A stretch of DNA of 64,000 bases from assembly GCF_958298935.1 (NCBI RefSeq), contig NC_084935.1, positions 12,396,501 to 12,460,500 of the forward strand, written 5' to 3'. The DNA is from Phragmites australis (lineage: Eukaryota > Streptophyta > Magnoliopsida > Poales > Poaceae). Positions 20,288-31,279 of this stretch are shown here, in pieces (positions within the stretch are counted from its first letter, which is position 1; every line of letters begins with the position of its first letter). The notes under the pieces were generated by a model. That model saw only the letters and a program-made list of their open reading frames with translations. It ran no database searches and had not been told where the DNA came from. The position numbers were made by a program, and so were the translations under genes.

Positions 20288-21487
20288 TAGATGTACAGAA
20301 TACAGAGTACAAGAACGGATGTGGAGTATTTCCTGGTAGCAGCCGTGGCACACAAGTCAAATACACAGCCTCAATACATGTGTTGTCCATGCGTCGATTG
20401 CGAGAACAAGAAGCGGTTTTCCACCACCCAACAAATACATTCTCACTTGATGCCAATGGACTTTATGCCTGGCTAAACCCATTGGACCAAGTACAGTGAA
20501 GCTGAGATCATACAGGAACAGCAACACTTTTGCAGAGAAGATGAAGACTTGTGCACTGATATGTCGGCTGACGAATACACCGATATGCCACCTATCACAG
20601 ATGCGTTGGTCAATGATGATTTAGAGCAGATGTTGGCTGACGACGACAACGATGATCTAGAGCAGATGTTGGCTGGCGACAACGACGACGATCTAAAGCA
20701 AATTTTGTGTGATGGGGAGGCGAACTTCACCAGTGAAAGAGAGTTTCAAAAGTTTCAGCGTATGGTAGAGGACTCTAAACACCATTGTTCCTAGGCTACG
20801 AGAAGGAGCATACAAAGTTGCATATCGTGCTTTTAGTGCTGCAATTGAAGACAAGAAATTGGTGGTCTAATAGAAGCTTCGTAGAGTTATTACTTTTCTT
20901 GAAGAAATTGCTTCCAAAGGGAAATGTCCTGCCAGAAAACATGTACTAGACCAAGCAGGTTGTGTGCCTATTGGGGTTGAAAGTACAGAAAATACATGCA
21001 TACCCAAACAATTGCATGTTGTATCATGAAGAGTGTGGATACTTGGAAGCGTGTATTGTCTGTGGTGTAACATGGTAGAAGCCTGACGATGATGATATCG
21101 ATGGTGAAGGAAAGAAGAAAAGGCCTCCCATCAAGGTGGTATGATATTTTACTATAATCCCCCATTTGAAGCATTTATTCATGAACAAAAGGCATGCCAA
21201 ATTGATGCGATGGCACATCGATGAGCACAAGGATGATGGAATGCTAAGACACCCCGTTGATTCTATGCAGTGCAGAAACATCGATAGGAAATATAAGAAG
21301 CCATTTGCAGAAGATGTGAGGAATATAAGTTTTGGGTTGAGTACAGATGGGATGAATCCATTCAGCAACATGAGCAGTAGTCATAGCACTTGGCTTGTGA
21401 CTCTATGTATTTACAACATTCCTCCTTGGTTGTGTATGAAGTAAAAGTACCTTATGATATCGGTGCTGATACAAGGGCCGAGGCACC
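20288..21487 (+). pseudogene. CACTA TNP2-like transposase, N-terminal part
   Basis: The start region reads VEYFLVAAVAHKSNTQPQYM then CCPCVDCENKKRFSTTQQIH, the Cys-containing N-terminal domain (Transpos_assoc family). An acidic linker follows with three repeats of DDLEQMLA/DDLKQIL (20615-20710). The Transposase_21 (tnp2) region begins near 20800 and includes YHEECGYLEACIVCGVTW, LMRWHIDEHKDDGMLRHPVD, ISFGLSTDGMNPF and WLVTLCIYNIPPWLCMK. Several stops break the frame. The reading stops at QGPRH in an LTR insertion at 21488 and resumes at 29183. Confidence 0.85.
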
Positions 21488-22420
21488 TGTTGGGGGGGGG
21501 GGGGAAATAAACCAGCCTGAGGATAATGGTTGAAGATTACCATCCAGGTCCCTCCGGAGCCTTGGTCTCCGGACCCTCAGTTAAAGGCTCGATCTCCGAA
21601 GTCATTAGATCCCTTCACGGTACCCCTTCGTACCTGTGAAGCCTTCCCTTGGCTCAGCTGGCTCGGTCTCCCGAGGCCTCCTAAAAACCCAACCTCCCGA
21701 AGCCTTGGTCCCCCGAAGCTTCGGCCTCCCGAAGCCTCGACCTTCTGGAGTCCTGCTTCCCAAAGCTTTTACCTCCCGGTTCCATGCCTCCCAAGGTCCC
21801 CGCCTCGAGCTACTCGGGCTGCCTTCCCGAAGACAACAAGGTGAGTCAGCAGGTCTTGGGAAAGATCTGCCAAAAGGGGAGCATCGGTCGTGCTTTGCCT
21901 GCAAGGAAGTGATCGGCATTAAAAGCCTTGGCCTATGGACGCCGCTCTGACACCTCGGCGTGATGGAGGCTATCCTGACACCCCTGACAGTGTGGTGTTG
22001 GGTCGCAATCGGCGATTGACTCGCCCCCTTCAGGGGGCAGGCACCACGATAATTACCACGGTGCATATTTATCTCCCCGATAGGGTAGAAGGTAGTTATC
22101 CGGGATAAGGCCCAGTTATTTGGTCATATCCCAGATATTTGTACATCATGATAACTTGTACGTCAAGCTACGCACGGCCCTATAAATAGGAGGACATGGT
22201 CCTCTGGACAGGGAATGACGGGCAAGATAGCAAAAGAGACACAAAAGGTGAGAACACACCAAGTCTCGCTGTGATACTCCCCCCAGAGCGATCCATTTTT
22301 TCTACCATAAATACATTCGTGGTGTTCCTTCCTCTTGAACTTCGTCTCCAAGCTTGAGTCTCCTCCTAAGAAGAAATTCTCGTCGTACTTGCTGGGGCAA
22401 GATGAACTCTTGCTCCAACA
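21488..22420 (+). repeat. 5' LTR of the non-autonomous element
   Basis: A 933-bp LTR starting TGTTGGGG (with a run of about 13 G) and ending CTCCAACA. TATA-like ccctataaatagg at 22180-22192. Next to it, caccgttcgtggggact (22424-22440) occupies the PBS position. Confidence 0.9.
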
Positions 22421-22590
22421 ACACACCGTTCGTGGGGACTCAAACACAAAAGTGCTAAGAGAGATAGGAATCCACTAGGAAAACCACCAAAGGGTTAGCT
22501 AAAACCGTCATACCCACCATTGCAAGCATGCAACCATATGCATGTCTGTCTCAGCCATAAGCACCGTATGCATGCTCCAGCCCCGCTGCC

Positions 22591-23474
22591 GTGTGGGATG
22601 GCGTTCCTCCGACCTTGGCCAACTCAGAACCCTGGATCGATACAAGAACTCCAAACGGCACGGAGGCCTTCAAGCCTCTGCACGACGAAGACCTCACCGC
22701 CTCAGGAGAGGACGCGTCCGAAGCCACGGCCCCACAGGTCAGCTTCCAATGGTTCTGGGTGGTCCAACCCAGGAGTGCTCCCACCTGGACTTGGTCCCTA
22801 GGTATCCCCTTTGACCACACCTGGGATACCCCGAGCGAGCCAACATCTTCGAAAAGTCTGTCCACCCAGCGCCCTCCTTGGGCCCCTCAGGCGAAGGAGG
22901 GTTCCAAGGAGATGGAGGGCTCCGGGGTGCACGGACCTCGCCAGCACCTCCGACGCCACCCTCGCAACACCAACCGCGCACAGGGGACCCCAAGCCCACC
23001 TCGTCCGGGGAGGCATAGTCAGAACCACTTTGGCCTCAAAAGCCGGTGCACCGGGTAGCCTCGATGGTCTCCCAAGGGGGAAGAAGACCCGGGAGAAACC
23101 ACAGGCTCCGCGACGCACCACCTTCGGCAGCAACCCCAACGACAACTCCAAGCTCCGGTGCCCCCGAAGGCACACGGGTGCATCCTGCATGGACCAGGGC
23201 ACGACCATAACACCAATGACTGCCGCACCCTCATGACCTTCCGGGAGGAATACCTCGGAAGGCAAGAAGAATACCTAACCACAGAAGGAGCGAGCGAAGG
23301 ATGCCGTAGGGTTTGGAGGCCTGGGGCCAACTCCCGGGCAAATCCCTGGCCCCTCAACCCTGCACCATCGCTACCGACCCTACCAACGGTACCACAACTA
23401 GCAACAAGAACTGAGTCGCAGACACGCCGTCGCCACGCTTCGGACGGAGCACCTCCGGAGTCGGGTAGCGGCTA
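22591..23474 (+). pseudogene. gag remnant of the non-autonomous element
   Basis: Reading frames here are Pro/Arg-rich and shifted. The recognisable part is CILHGPGHDHNTNDCRTL then TFREEYLGRQ at about 23180-23265, matching the gag knuckle region of the element at 1-2961 (CTLHG...HNTNNCRTL...TFREEYLGRQ). Upstream sequence (22591-23100) does not clearly resemble gag. Pol motifs are absent downstream. Whether any protein is made is doubtful. Confidence 0.5.
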
Positions 23475-23600
23475 AGGTCCAAGGCGGTCGAGGACCACCT
23501 CTCCCGACTAACCTTCGACTATGCCTCCAACATGTAGTCGCTAGGCTCCGGATGGATTACCTCCGGGGCTGGGCAACGGCTAAAGGCTGAGGGGGTCAAG
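23464..23600. repeat. outlying copy of the 108-bp repeat
   Basis: ggctaaggtccaaggcggtc ... ctggggctgggcaacggctaaaggctgaggg matches the unit of the array at 25586-26550, about 2 kb away from it. Confidence 0.7.
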
Positions 23601-23955
23601 CACCGCCTCTCCCAGCCTAGCCAAAGGCTTCAAGGCCACCAAGCCTCACAATAGAGGCCTCATTTCTACAAAGGTACTCCTGCTATTAACCACCGAGTAG
23701 TTTACCTAGAGATCCGTCTTTCATACGGCCAGGTTAGAGTCTGTTGAAGGCCTCTAACCTTACTGCTAGAAGTGTTTTTTCAATAGATAGCCACTAATAG
23801 AAGTAGTAGAACTTAAGTTACATTCTCATTTAGCATGAACAGTTATATAACCTAGCTATATTCTATGCTACTACTAGCTTATTATTGCCAACAGTAGACT
23901 GCAAAACTTAGCTAGTATAACCATGCAAAATCCGTACACTCTCGTAGACGCATCA

Positions 23956-25085
23956 TGCCTAGGTCACCTGGGGGGCGGGTCTGTCCAGGTTTCCTGGAAG
24001 GCATTGTGCAGCCTCAGAAGTGTAGTTGCCACGTATCAAGGGATTTCCTTGATAGACCGTGTTGCAGCGCCACCCATAGGACATCTTCGGGTGGCGTGAC
24101 AAGCCCACGTGTCGCGGACGTAGCATGCCTAGGTCACCTAGAAGGCAAGACTGCCTAGATTTCCTGGAAAGCATTGCGTAGTCTCGGTAGACAGTGAGGC
24201 CCATACTTTGCAGGCGCCGCTTATGCCTAGATCACCTGCAAGGCAGATTATGCCCAAGGTGCCCTGGAAGGCATTTGCATAGCCTCGGGTGTCGAAGCCA
24301 TGCCCCGGGGGATGTCCTCGGTGGCGGAGTTGCGGTGCTCCGGGGAATGTTGTCACAAGGAATCCTTGTTGTACGACATGCCTACACACCGCGGGCGTAG
24401 CATGCCTAGGTCACCTGGAAGGCAAGACTGCCTAGGCTTCCTGGAAGGTATCGTGTAGCCAAGATAGTGTGTAGATGCCGGTTATCAAGGGACTTCCTTG
24501 GTAATGTAGTTGCAGCGCCCCCGAGGGATTTCTCCTGAGGCGTGACAAGCCCACGCACTAGTAAGCATTGCTTGCCTAAACCCAAGGTCACCTGAAAAGG
24601 TTTCCCGGAGGGTAGGCTTTGCCCTGGTAGGAAGTGGAGCCCACACACCGCGGGTGTAGTATGCCTAGGTCACCTGGAAGGCAAGACTGCCTAGGTTTCC
24701 TGGAAGGTATTGTGTAGCCTCGATAGTGTGTGGACGCCGCATATCAGGGGACTTCCCTTATGTGAGGATGTGGTGCTCTGAGGAATGCTATCGCAAGGAA
24801 TCCTCTCTGCACGACATGCTTATATACCACGGGCGTCGCTTGTGCCTAGGTCACCTGCAAGGCAGATTATGCCCAGGATGCCCTGGAAGGCATTGCATAG
24901 CTTCGGTCATATAAATGTCACACGCCAGGGCACATCCTTGGTGGACAGTGTTGTGGTGCACCCCGGGCATTTTCTCGGGAGCACAACAAGCCTACACACC
25001 GCGGGTGTAGCATGCCTAGGTAACCTGGAAGGCAAGATTGCCTAGGTTTTTTTGGAAGGTATTGTGTAGCTCCAATAGTGTGTAG
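23956..25085. repeat. complex tandem array built on atgcctaggtcacctggaag
   Basis: Eight diverged units start at about 23956, 24125, 24224, 24400, 24575, 24661, 24845 and 25011. Each opens with atgcctaggtcacctg, then aggcaagactgcctagg and cctggaaggcattg.gtagcctcg. Spacing alternates between about 90 and 175-185 bp, suggesting a higher-order unit of two subtypes. Spacer parts (gggatttcctt / tcctcggtgg) are also shared. No coding sense is supported. Confidence 0.8.
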
Positions 25086-25111
25086 GACCTTCGGTAGTAA
25101 TACATGCCAAG

Positions 25112-25266
25112 GAGTCTTACACAAACCTCCGGCAAAAACAGAGAGTCTTACACAAACCTCCGGCAAAAACGGAGAGTCTTACACAAACCTCCGGCAAAAA
25201 TGGAGAGTGTTACAAAAACCTTCGGCAAAAACGGAGAGTCTTACAAAAACCTCCGGCAAAGGAACT
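25112..25266. repeat. 31-bp tandem repeat, five copies
   Basis: Units run gagtcttacacaaacctccg then gcaaaaacgga with one to four changes each and no spacers. Confidence 0.9.
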
Positions 25267-25585
25267 AATGGGAAGAGTACCCTGGCATCTTGAAGGCTAA
25301 TGCCTCCGTGCCGAAGGGATACGAAACCCACTGGCCTCCAAAGAGCACAGCACATGGAGCAAAGGGGGTATAAAAATCCCCCTCCCTACAGGGAAAGGTA
25401 TGACCTGCATGACTCAAACATGTATGGTAAAAGGTAAAATCATTACCCTACCATTTCCTTTAAAGACATATCTCCTATGTCATTTTATGAGTGTTATACT
25501 AACATTTAATAAAAGCCCACGCTTCGTGGCATGGGAAACATAGTGGAACCCTTGACTGTCCATTGCAGAGACCGTAATTCATGGC

Positions 25586-26550
25586 AACGGCTGAGGGCCG
25601 AAGGGGTCGAGGACCACTTGTCCCGCCTAGCCTTCGGCTTCGCCTCCGACGCACCGTCGCCAGGCTCCGAACGGAGTACCTCTGGAGCCGGGCAGGGGCT
25701 AAGGGCTGAGGGCATCGTGGACCACCTCTCTTGCCTAGCCTTCAGCTTCGCCTCCAACACGTCGTTGCCAGTCTCCAGACGGGGTACCTCGAGAGCCTGG
25801 CAGCGGCAAGGGTCGAAGGGGTTATGGACCACCTCTCCTGCCTAGCCTTCGACTTCGCCTCCAACGCGCCATCGCCAGGCTCCGGACAGAGTACCTCTGG
25901 AATGGGGCAGTGGCTAAGGGCTGAGGGGGTTGAGGACCACCTCTTCCTCCTAGCCTTCGGCTTCGCCTCCGATGCGCCGTCGTCAGACTCCGGACGGAGT
26001 ATCTCCGGAGCTGGGCAGTGGCTAAGGGCTGAGGGGTCATGAACCACCTCTCTTGCCTAGCCTTCAGCTTCACCTCTGACGCGCCGTCGCCAGGCTCCGG
26101 ACGGAGTACCTCCAAAGCCGGTCAGCGGCTAAGGACCGAGGGGGTCGAGGACCACCTCTCCAGCCTAGCCTTTGGCTTCGCCTCCGACGCGCTGACGCCA
26201 GGCTCTGGACGGAGTACCTCTAGAGCCGGGTAGCGGCTAAGGGCTGATGGGGTCACGAACCACCTCTCTTGCCTAGCCTTCGGCTTCGCCTCCGACGCGT
26301 CGTCGCCAGGCTCCGGAAGGAGTACCTTCGGAGCTGGGCAGCGGCTAAGGGCCGAGGGGGTCGAGGACTATCTCTCCCGCCTAGCCTCTGGCTTCGTCTT
26401 CAATGCGCCGTCGCCAGGCTCTGGACAAAGTACCTCCAGAGCCAGGCAGCGGCTAAGGGCCGAGGGGGTCGCGGACCACCTCTCCCTCTTGGCCTTCGGC
26501 TGTGCCTCCGACACATCATCACCTTCAACCTGGGCAGTCGCTAAGGAACC
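25586..26550. repeat. 107-108-bp tandem array, about nine copies
   Basis: The marker ggctaaggg(c/t)(c/t)gaggg recurs near 25590, 25697, 25804, 25911, 26019, 26127, 26234, 26342 and 26450. Units carry gaccacctctc..gcctagcc, ttcggcttcgcctcc, gccgtcgccaggctc and ggagtacctc.ggagc. Most units are 108 bp, a multiple of three, and several read through in one plus-strand frame as VEDHLSCLAFGFASDAPSPG-like 36-residue repeats, although units of 107 bp break the frame. Confidence 0.85.
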
Positions 26551-27156
26551 CGATGGGTCAAGGACCACTTCCGAAGCCTGTCTCCAAAGGTTCCAGATGG
26601 ACTTCACTGAGTTAGAAATCTGGAACAAATTGGGAAGGAGGCCCTACCAGTGCTAGGTCCGAGGAGTACGCAATAGCCGGGGACGATGAGGTCGCCACTG
26701 CTCCACCCGGTTCTCCTTAGTTACCCTATGTATCTATCACCACCAGATTCATGAGGCTGTCTCTCCCCCCGAAGGAATGAAATCAGCAATGATCTATGCG
26801 AAGGCTCAGTGCCCTGATCCTCAAAAAAACTAGCCATCACCTTCGAAGGGGACGAAGAAGCACGGTTTGGAGGTACGAAGGCACACATGCATGCGGTCAC
26901 CCATTTGAAAGATCCCCTCGCACTCCGATACGGAAGGAGACACAACCGTTCCTGAAGGTCCATGTTATATTACTAAACAACTAGTACATCCAGGGGACAC
27001 ATACTGAAGCAACAGTACAGAAATTGCCATGAAGAAGATAGATCCCTACGGAGCAAAATAGGGTGAGAAAGAGTACAAGGTGACTAAGTTCAGCCATGAG
27101 ACATGGATATATCACGGCGTCACCAAGTACGCCATCCCGATGACCGCCTTCACCTC

Positions 27157-27441
27157 CTACGGGTCCCAGCAGGGGCCACGCTTGGGACGGCGTATGCGCC
27201 TCATCTGTGGTCTGCCGCTGCAGAAGCTGATAGAGTAGCCGGCTCCTGAGCTGTTGGAGGATGCTGAGGAGTCCGAGGAGGTCGCCGGCGGGGCCTTCTC
27301 CCTCACCTTCCTGGCCTCCTCCTGCTTCGCCGTCGGCCCCACAGACGCCTGCTCGCTCTCCCCTCGCAGGACATCCCAGTCGATCTCCTCATCGTCATCG
27401 GAGATATCGATGATCTCGACAGGCATGGCCTCCCCGACCAA
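27157..27441 (-). CDS. small antisense ORF in the non-autonomous element, acidic N-terminus
   Basis: A 94-codon minus-strand ORF starts MVGEAMPVEIIDISDDDEEI, continues through a Ser-rich part (SSDSSASSNSSGAG) and ends in an Arg-rich tail (RRIRRPKRGP). I do not recognise the family. IIDIS followed by DDDEE has the form of a SUMO-interacting motif (hydrophobic core with an acidic tail). It is antisense to the element and placed between the arrays and the 3' LTR, as extra ORFs of Tat-lineage elements often are. Expression is unproven and the ORF may be chance in GC-rich DNA. Confidence 0.35.
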   Translation of the reverse strand: MVGEAMPVEIIDISDDDEEIDWDVLRGESEQASVGPTAKQEEARKVREKAPPATSSDSSASSNSSGAGYSISFCSGRPQMRRIRRPKRGPCWDP

Positions 27442-27660
27442 AGGTCAGGCTAGAGCAGCGGGCAACCGCCTCCCCTGTGGAGATGGAAGTGGCGTGGCCA
27501 CCAGCACCTCTGCCGACGACTGAAATGATCCGACTCCCAAAGAAGCCGTCGAGATCATTGACATCTCCGAAGAGGATAAGGAGGAAGACGATGCCATACT
27601 CAAGTCAAGGTTAACTGCTCGCTCGTGGGGCTGTGGAGACTCCAGTCGGGTGCCCCAGCT

Positions 27661-28161
27661 TTATACCTGAGGGGCGTGGTCATATCTGGGTTTCCTCCAA
27701 CACGTGGTAGCGCTCCACGATGAACGCCTCATTTTCTCGCACGGACACCCCATCACATTAATAACACAAAACCCTTTCGGCGCGTGACAGGGGTGTGGGC
27801 ACAAGACCCTAAACGACCCCCCGCATTGTCCAGTCAGAACACGGCGGTGGCACGTCTTGTCCCGCCAAGCAAACGGGTGGGGTTCTCCAATCCCACACGT
27901 AACCTCTACTCTAGCAACCTCAAGGGGCAAGAAAAGCCATACCGAAGGAATCTGGATAACCCATATAGGTCCCAACATGGACCAAGAAGTACACCACATC
28001 CATTGACATCCCTCTAACCCGGGGTCCATACGCTGTGCATGATAGCTCCAACAAGCTTCGGGGCAGATCGCCACCACTAGTACACCATCAGCCTTGGGCT
28101 CGCCATCGACATCCAAGGTTTCTAAAACAAAAAAACTTCTTAAAGGACAGAGAATTTCCAC
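27661..28161 (-). CDS. open antisense frame near the 3' LTR, unknown
   Basis: A 166-codon minus-strand ORF (start MEILCPLRSFFVLETLDVDG) rich in Cys and Trp, with no motif I recognise. It precedes the acidic ORF at 27441 on the same strand, so both could be parts of one decayed antisense gene. Equally it may be a chance frame. No start context or splice signal decides. Confidence 0.25.
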   Translation of the reverse strand: MEILCPLRSFFVLETLDVDGEPKADGVLVVAICPEACWSYHAQRMDPGLEGCQWMWCTSWSMLGPIWVIQIPSVWLFLPLEVARVEVTCGIGEPHPFAWRDKTCHRRVLTGQCGGSFRVLCPHPCHAPKGFCVINVMGCPCEKMRRSSWSATTCWRKPRYDHAPQV

Positions 28162-28239
28162 CAGGCATCCTTGATGCTATACCAGGCTGGGGTTGATTTT
28201 TCCTCTGCATCCTCTCCCCCCTACGAACCATCGGGGCCC

Positions 28240-28252
28240 GAGAATGAGGGGG
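28240..28252 (+). other. polypurine tract
   Basis: gagaatgaggggg lies 3 bp before the 3' LTR; it would prime plus-strand DNA synthesis. Confidence 0.8.
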
Positions 28253-28255
28253 TAC

Positions 28256-29182
28256 TGTTTGGGGGAAAATAAACTAGCCTGAGGATAATGGTTGAAGATT
28301 ACCATCCAGGTCCTTCCGGAGCCTTGGTGTCCAGACCCTCAGTTAAAGGCTCGATCTTCGAAATCATCAGATCCCTTCACGATACCCCTTCAAACCTGCA
28401 AAGCCTTCCCTTGGCTCAGTCGGCTTGGTCTCCCGAGGCCTCCCAAAAACCCAACCTCCCAAAGCCTCGGTCCCCCGAAGCTTCGGCCTCCCAAAGCCCC
28501 AGCCATCCAGAGTCCTGCTTCCCGAAGCTTTTATCTCCCGGTTCCATGCCTCCCGAGGCCCCCGCCTTGGGCTGCTCGAGCTACCTTCCCGAAAGCAGCA
28601 AGGTGAGTCAACAGGCCTTGGGAAAGATCTGCCGGAAGGGGAGCACCGGTCGTGCTTTGCGTGCAAGGAAATGACTGACATTAAAAGCCTAGGCTTATGG
28701 ACGCTGCTCGGACACCCTGGTGTGATGAAGGCTATCCTGACACCCCTGACAGTGCGGCGTCGGGCCGTAATTGGCGACCGTCTCACCCCCTTCAGAGGGC
28801 AAGCACCACGATAATTACCACGGTGGATATTTATTTCCCCAATAGGGTAGAAGGTAGTTATCCGAGATAAGGCCCAGTAATTCGGTCATATCCTAGATAT
28901 TTGTACATCATGATAACTTGTACGCCAAGCTACGCACGGCCCAATAAATAGGAGGCTATGATCCTCTGGACAGGGAACGACGGGCAAGATAGCAAAAGAG
29001 ACACAAAAGGTGAAAACACACCATGTCTCGCTATGATACTCCTCCTAGAGCGGTCCATTTTTTCTACCATCAATACATTCGTGGTGTTTCTTTCTCTTAA
29101 ACTTCGTCTTCAAGCTTGAGTCTCCTCCTTAGAAGAAATTCTCATCGTACTTGCTGGGGCAAGATGAACTCTTACTCCAACA
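28256..29182 (+). repeat. 3' LTR of the non-autonomous element
   Basis: A 927-bp LTR starting TGTTTGGGGG and ending CTCCAACAG-proximal caaca at 29182. It is preceded by the polypurine tract gagaatgaggggg (28240-28252). By eye it differs from the 5' LTR at scattered sites, mostly transitions, so the insertion is not recent. Confidence 0.9.
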
Positions 29183-31279
29183 GCAACCTGGCAAAGATAT
29201 CGATGTCTACCTGAAACCAATAATGAAAGATCTTGCAACACTATGGAACGAAGGTGTGCATGTATGGGATGAATACAAATGAGAGAACTTCACCCTAAAA
29301 GAAATGCTATTTGTAACAATCCAAGATTGGCCAGCCCTTGGTAACCTATCGAGCTTGATTGTCAAATACTACTTTGCATGCGTGCATTGCTTGGATGAAA
29401 CAGAGTGCTTGTGGCTGAAGAACTGCCAAAAAATGGTGTACCTAGGTCTTCATAAATTTCTTCGCAAGGATCACCCGTAGCAGATCAATAGGAGAGCTTT
29501 TGAAGTGAAATTTGAGACTCGAGACCTTCTAAGCATCGCATTGGGAGACAGGTATATGAGATGGTACATGGACATAATGTTATCCTTAGAAAGGGACACG
29601 GGAGTACACCGGTTTCAAAATCTAATCTTAGAGATCATATGTTCAAAAAGAAATCCGGTTTTTATGACTTAGCTTATTGGCTGGATTTGGTGGTTTGACA
29701 TGCAATCGAGGTCATGCAAATTGAGAAGAACGTGTGTGATAGCTTGATTGATACATTACTAGACATATCAGGCAAAACAAAGGATACACTCCAAGCACGG
29801 AAGGACCTAAAATGTTTCAAACTCAGACAGGATCTATATCCCGAAGATATGAAAGAAGGCGAAAAATATCTGGGTCCCGCTAGCTACAGTCTGAACAAGG
29901 TGGAGAAAATTGCAATGTGCGAGTGCTTGCATGGAATCAAAGTTCCATCTGGTTACTCTGCCAACATAAAGAGACTAGTAAACATGAAAGATTTGAAATT
30001 AATTGGCAGGAAGTCTCATAATTGTCATGTGTTCATGACACAGATGCTTCCAATTGCAATTAAAGATACTCTAGCATCGAAGATCTGAAACACAATCATA
30101 AAGCTGTGTTCATTCTTCAATGCGATACCACATAATGCCATCGATCTGACCAAGCTAGATAAGTTGTAGGAAGACATGGTCAAGACTCTATACCAGCTTG
30201 AGGCGTGTTTCCCTCCATTATTTTTTGATATCATGGTGCATCTCATTGTTCACAGTGTGAAAGAGATACAGATTCTTGGTCCGTGTTTCTGCATCAGATG
30301 TACCCTTTCGAGAGGTTAATAGGAGTTCTAAAGAATTATGTTCGTTTTTTTCTCAAAAAAAAAAACCTTCCCAAACTGTACAAGCTTCTTCCAAAGCATA
30401 CAACCGAATCGGCTAGAAGGCTGCATGGCTGACAGCTCGGGAATGAGGAGGTCATTGATTTCTATGTCGACTACATGAATCTCAAATTGATTGGTGTGCC
30501 TATATCTCGCCATGAGGGGAGGCTACAGGGAAAAGGGACGATAGGTGCAAACTCATTCCGCACTAATGATCTCGTTTCATTCGTGCAAGCACATTTCCCA
30601 GTTTCGCAACAATTAGTTGTAGCGGCCCGTATGTCGAAGAACAGCAGAAGATGCTACACACCAAAAACCCTGAGAAGTCCAATGTTTGGATCGCGTGAGA
30701 GCACTAAGATTATTTTGGCGCCTGGTTATAAATAGGTGATGGATAAGTAGATAGAGTGTGCTCAATTGAATGTGTTAGCTCACAGACCATCAACTACAAT
30801 CCTCACACTCCAAGGATATAAAATAAATGGCTATACATTTTATATGAGAGCACAAGATAATAAGAGTGACAACCAAAATAGTGGTGTCTGTATAGATGCC
30901 TATGACTGCAATGGCAATAGGGAGACATTATGGTGTGTTAAAGGTTCCTCTTTTCCAGTGCCAATGGATCAAACTCCCAGAGGTCATGAAGATCGATAAG
31001 TACAGTATGACTGTAGTTGACCAGAAACTCATCGGATATAGAGAAGAACTATTCGTACTTGCGAAAGATGTTATGCAAGTATTATATGTAAAGGACCTGG
31101 ACCTGGCTAATAAGGAGGAGCCTCACATGGTTCTTCAAGGAAAAAAAAGGAATGTCGAAGTGAAGAATATCATCGACGAGGAAGACTACAATCAATTCGA
31201 CGCGCTACCTCCTTTAAGAGAGGACGTTGACCTAGGTTTCATGGAAGACACTGAAGAACCTCCCTGTGGTACGCCGTGA
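29183..31279 (+). pseudogene. CACTA TNP2-like transposase, C-terminal part
   Basis: The sense resumes at 29186 with PGKDIDVYLKPIMKDLATLW and continues with LFVTIQDWPALGNLS, CVHCLDETECLWLKNC and GLHKFLRKDHP (Transposase_21). After a frame shift near 29700 it gives VMQIEKNVCDSLIDTLLDIS and CLHGIKVPSGYSANIKRLVN. Then a DUF4218-like part (LYQLEACFPPLFFDIMVHLI, about 30180-30245) and a DUF4216-like part (INGYTFYMRAQDNKS, about 30820; VPLFQCQWIKLPEVMKIDKY, about 30950) follow. The tail is acidic (NIIDEEDYNQFDALPP) and ends at 31279. About a dozen stops or shifts make it dead. Domain order is that of grass CACTA transposases. Confidence 0.85.

Larger units (their letters stand above)
21488..29182 (+). 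mobile_element. complete non-autonomous Ty3-gypsy-type LTR element, 7.7 kb
   Basis: Two LTRs (21488-22420 and 28256-29182) in direct orientation flank a 5.8-kb interior with a PBS-like site, a gag remnant, three tandem-repeat arrays, a small antisense ORF and a polypurine tract. No protease, reverse transcriptase or integrase is present. The flanks are gcacc (21483-21487) and gcaac (29183-29187), a 5-bp target duplication with one change. It sits within the TNP2 reading frame; the transposase sense resumes immediately after it. Its LTRs match the style and many stretches of the LTR at 2023-2961, so it was probably mobilised by that family. Confidence 0.9.

Noticed and set aside
21024..21371. 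Minus-strand 115-codon frame
   Set aside because: It is the complement of the TNP2-like transposase, whose motifs are on the plus strand.
25112..25266. Regular short repeats that could suggest a CRISPR array
   Set aside because: The units are adjacent without unique spacers, there are no cas genes, and the context is a plant retrotransposon.
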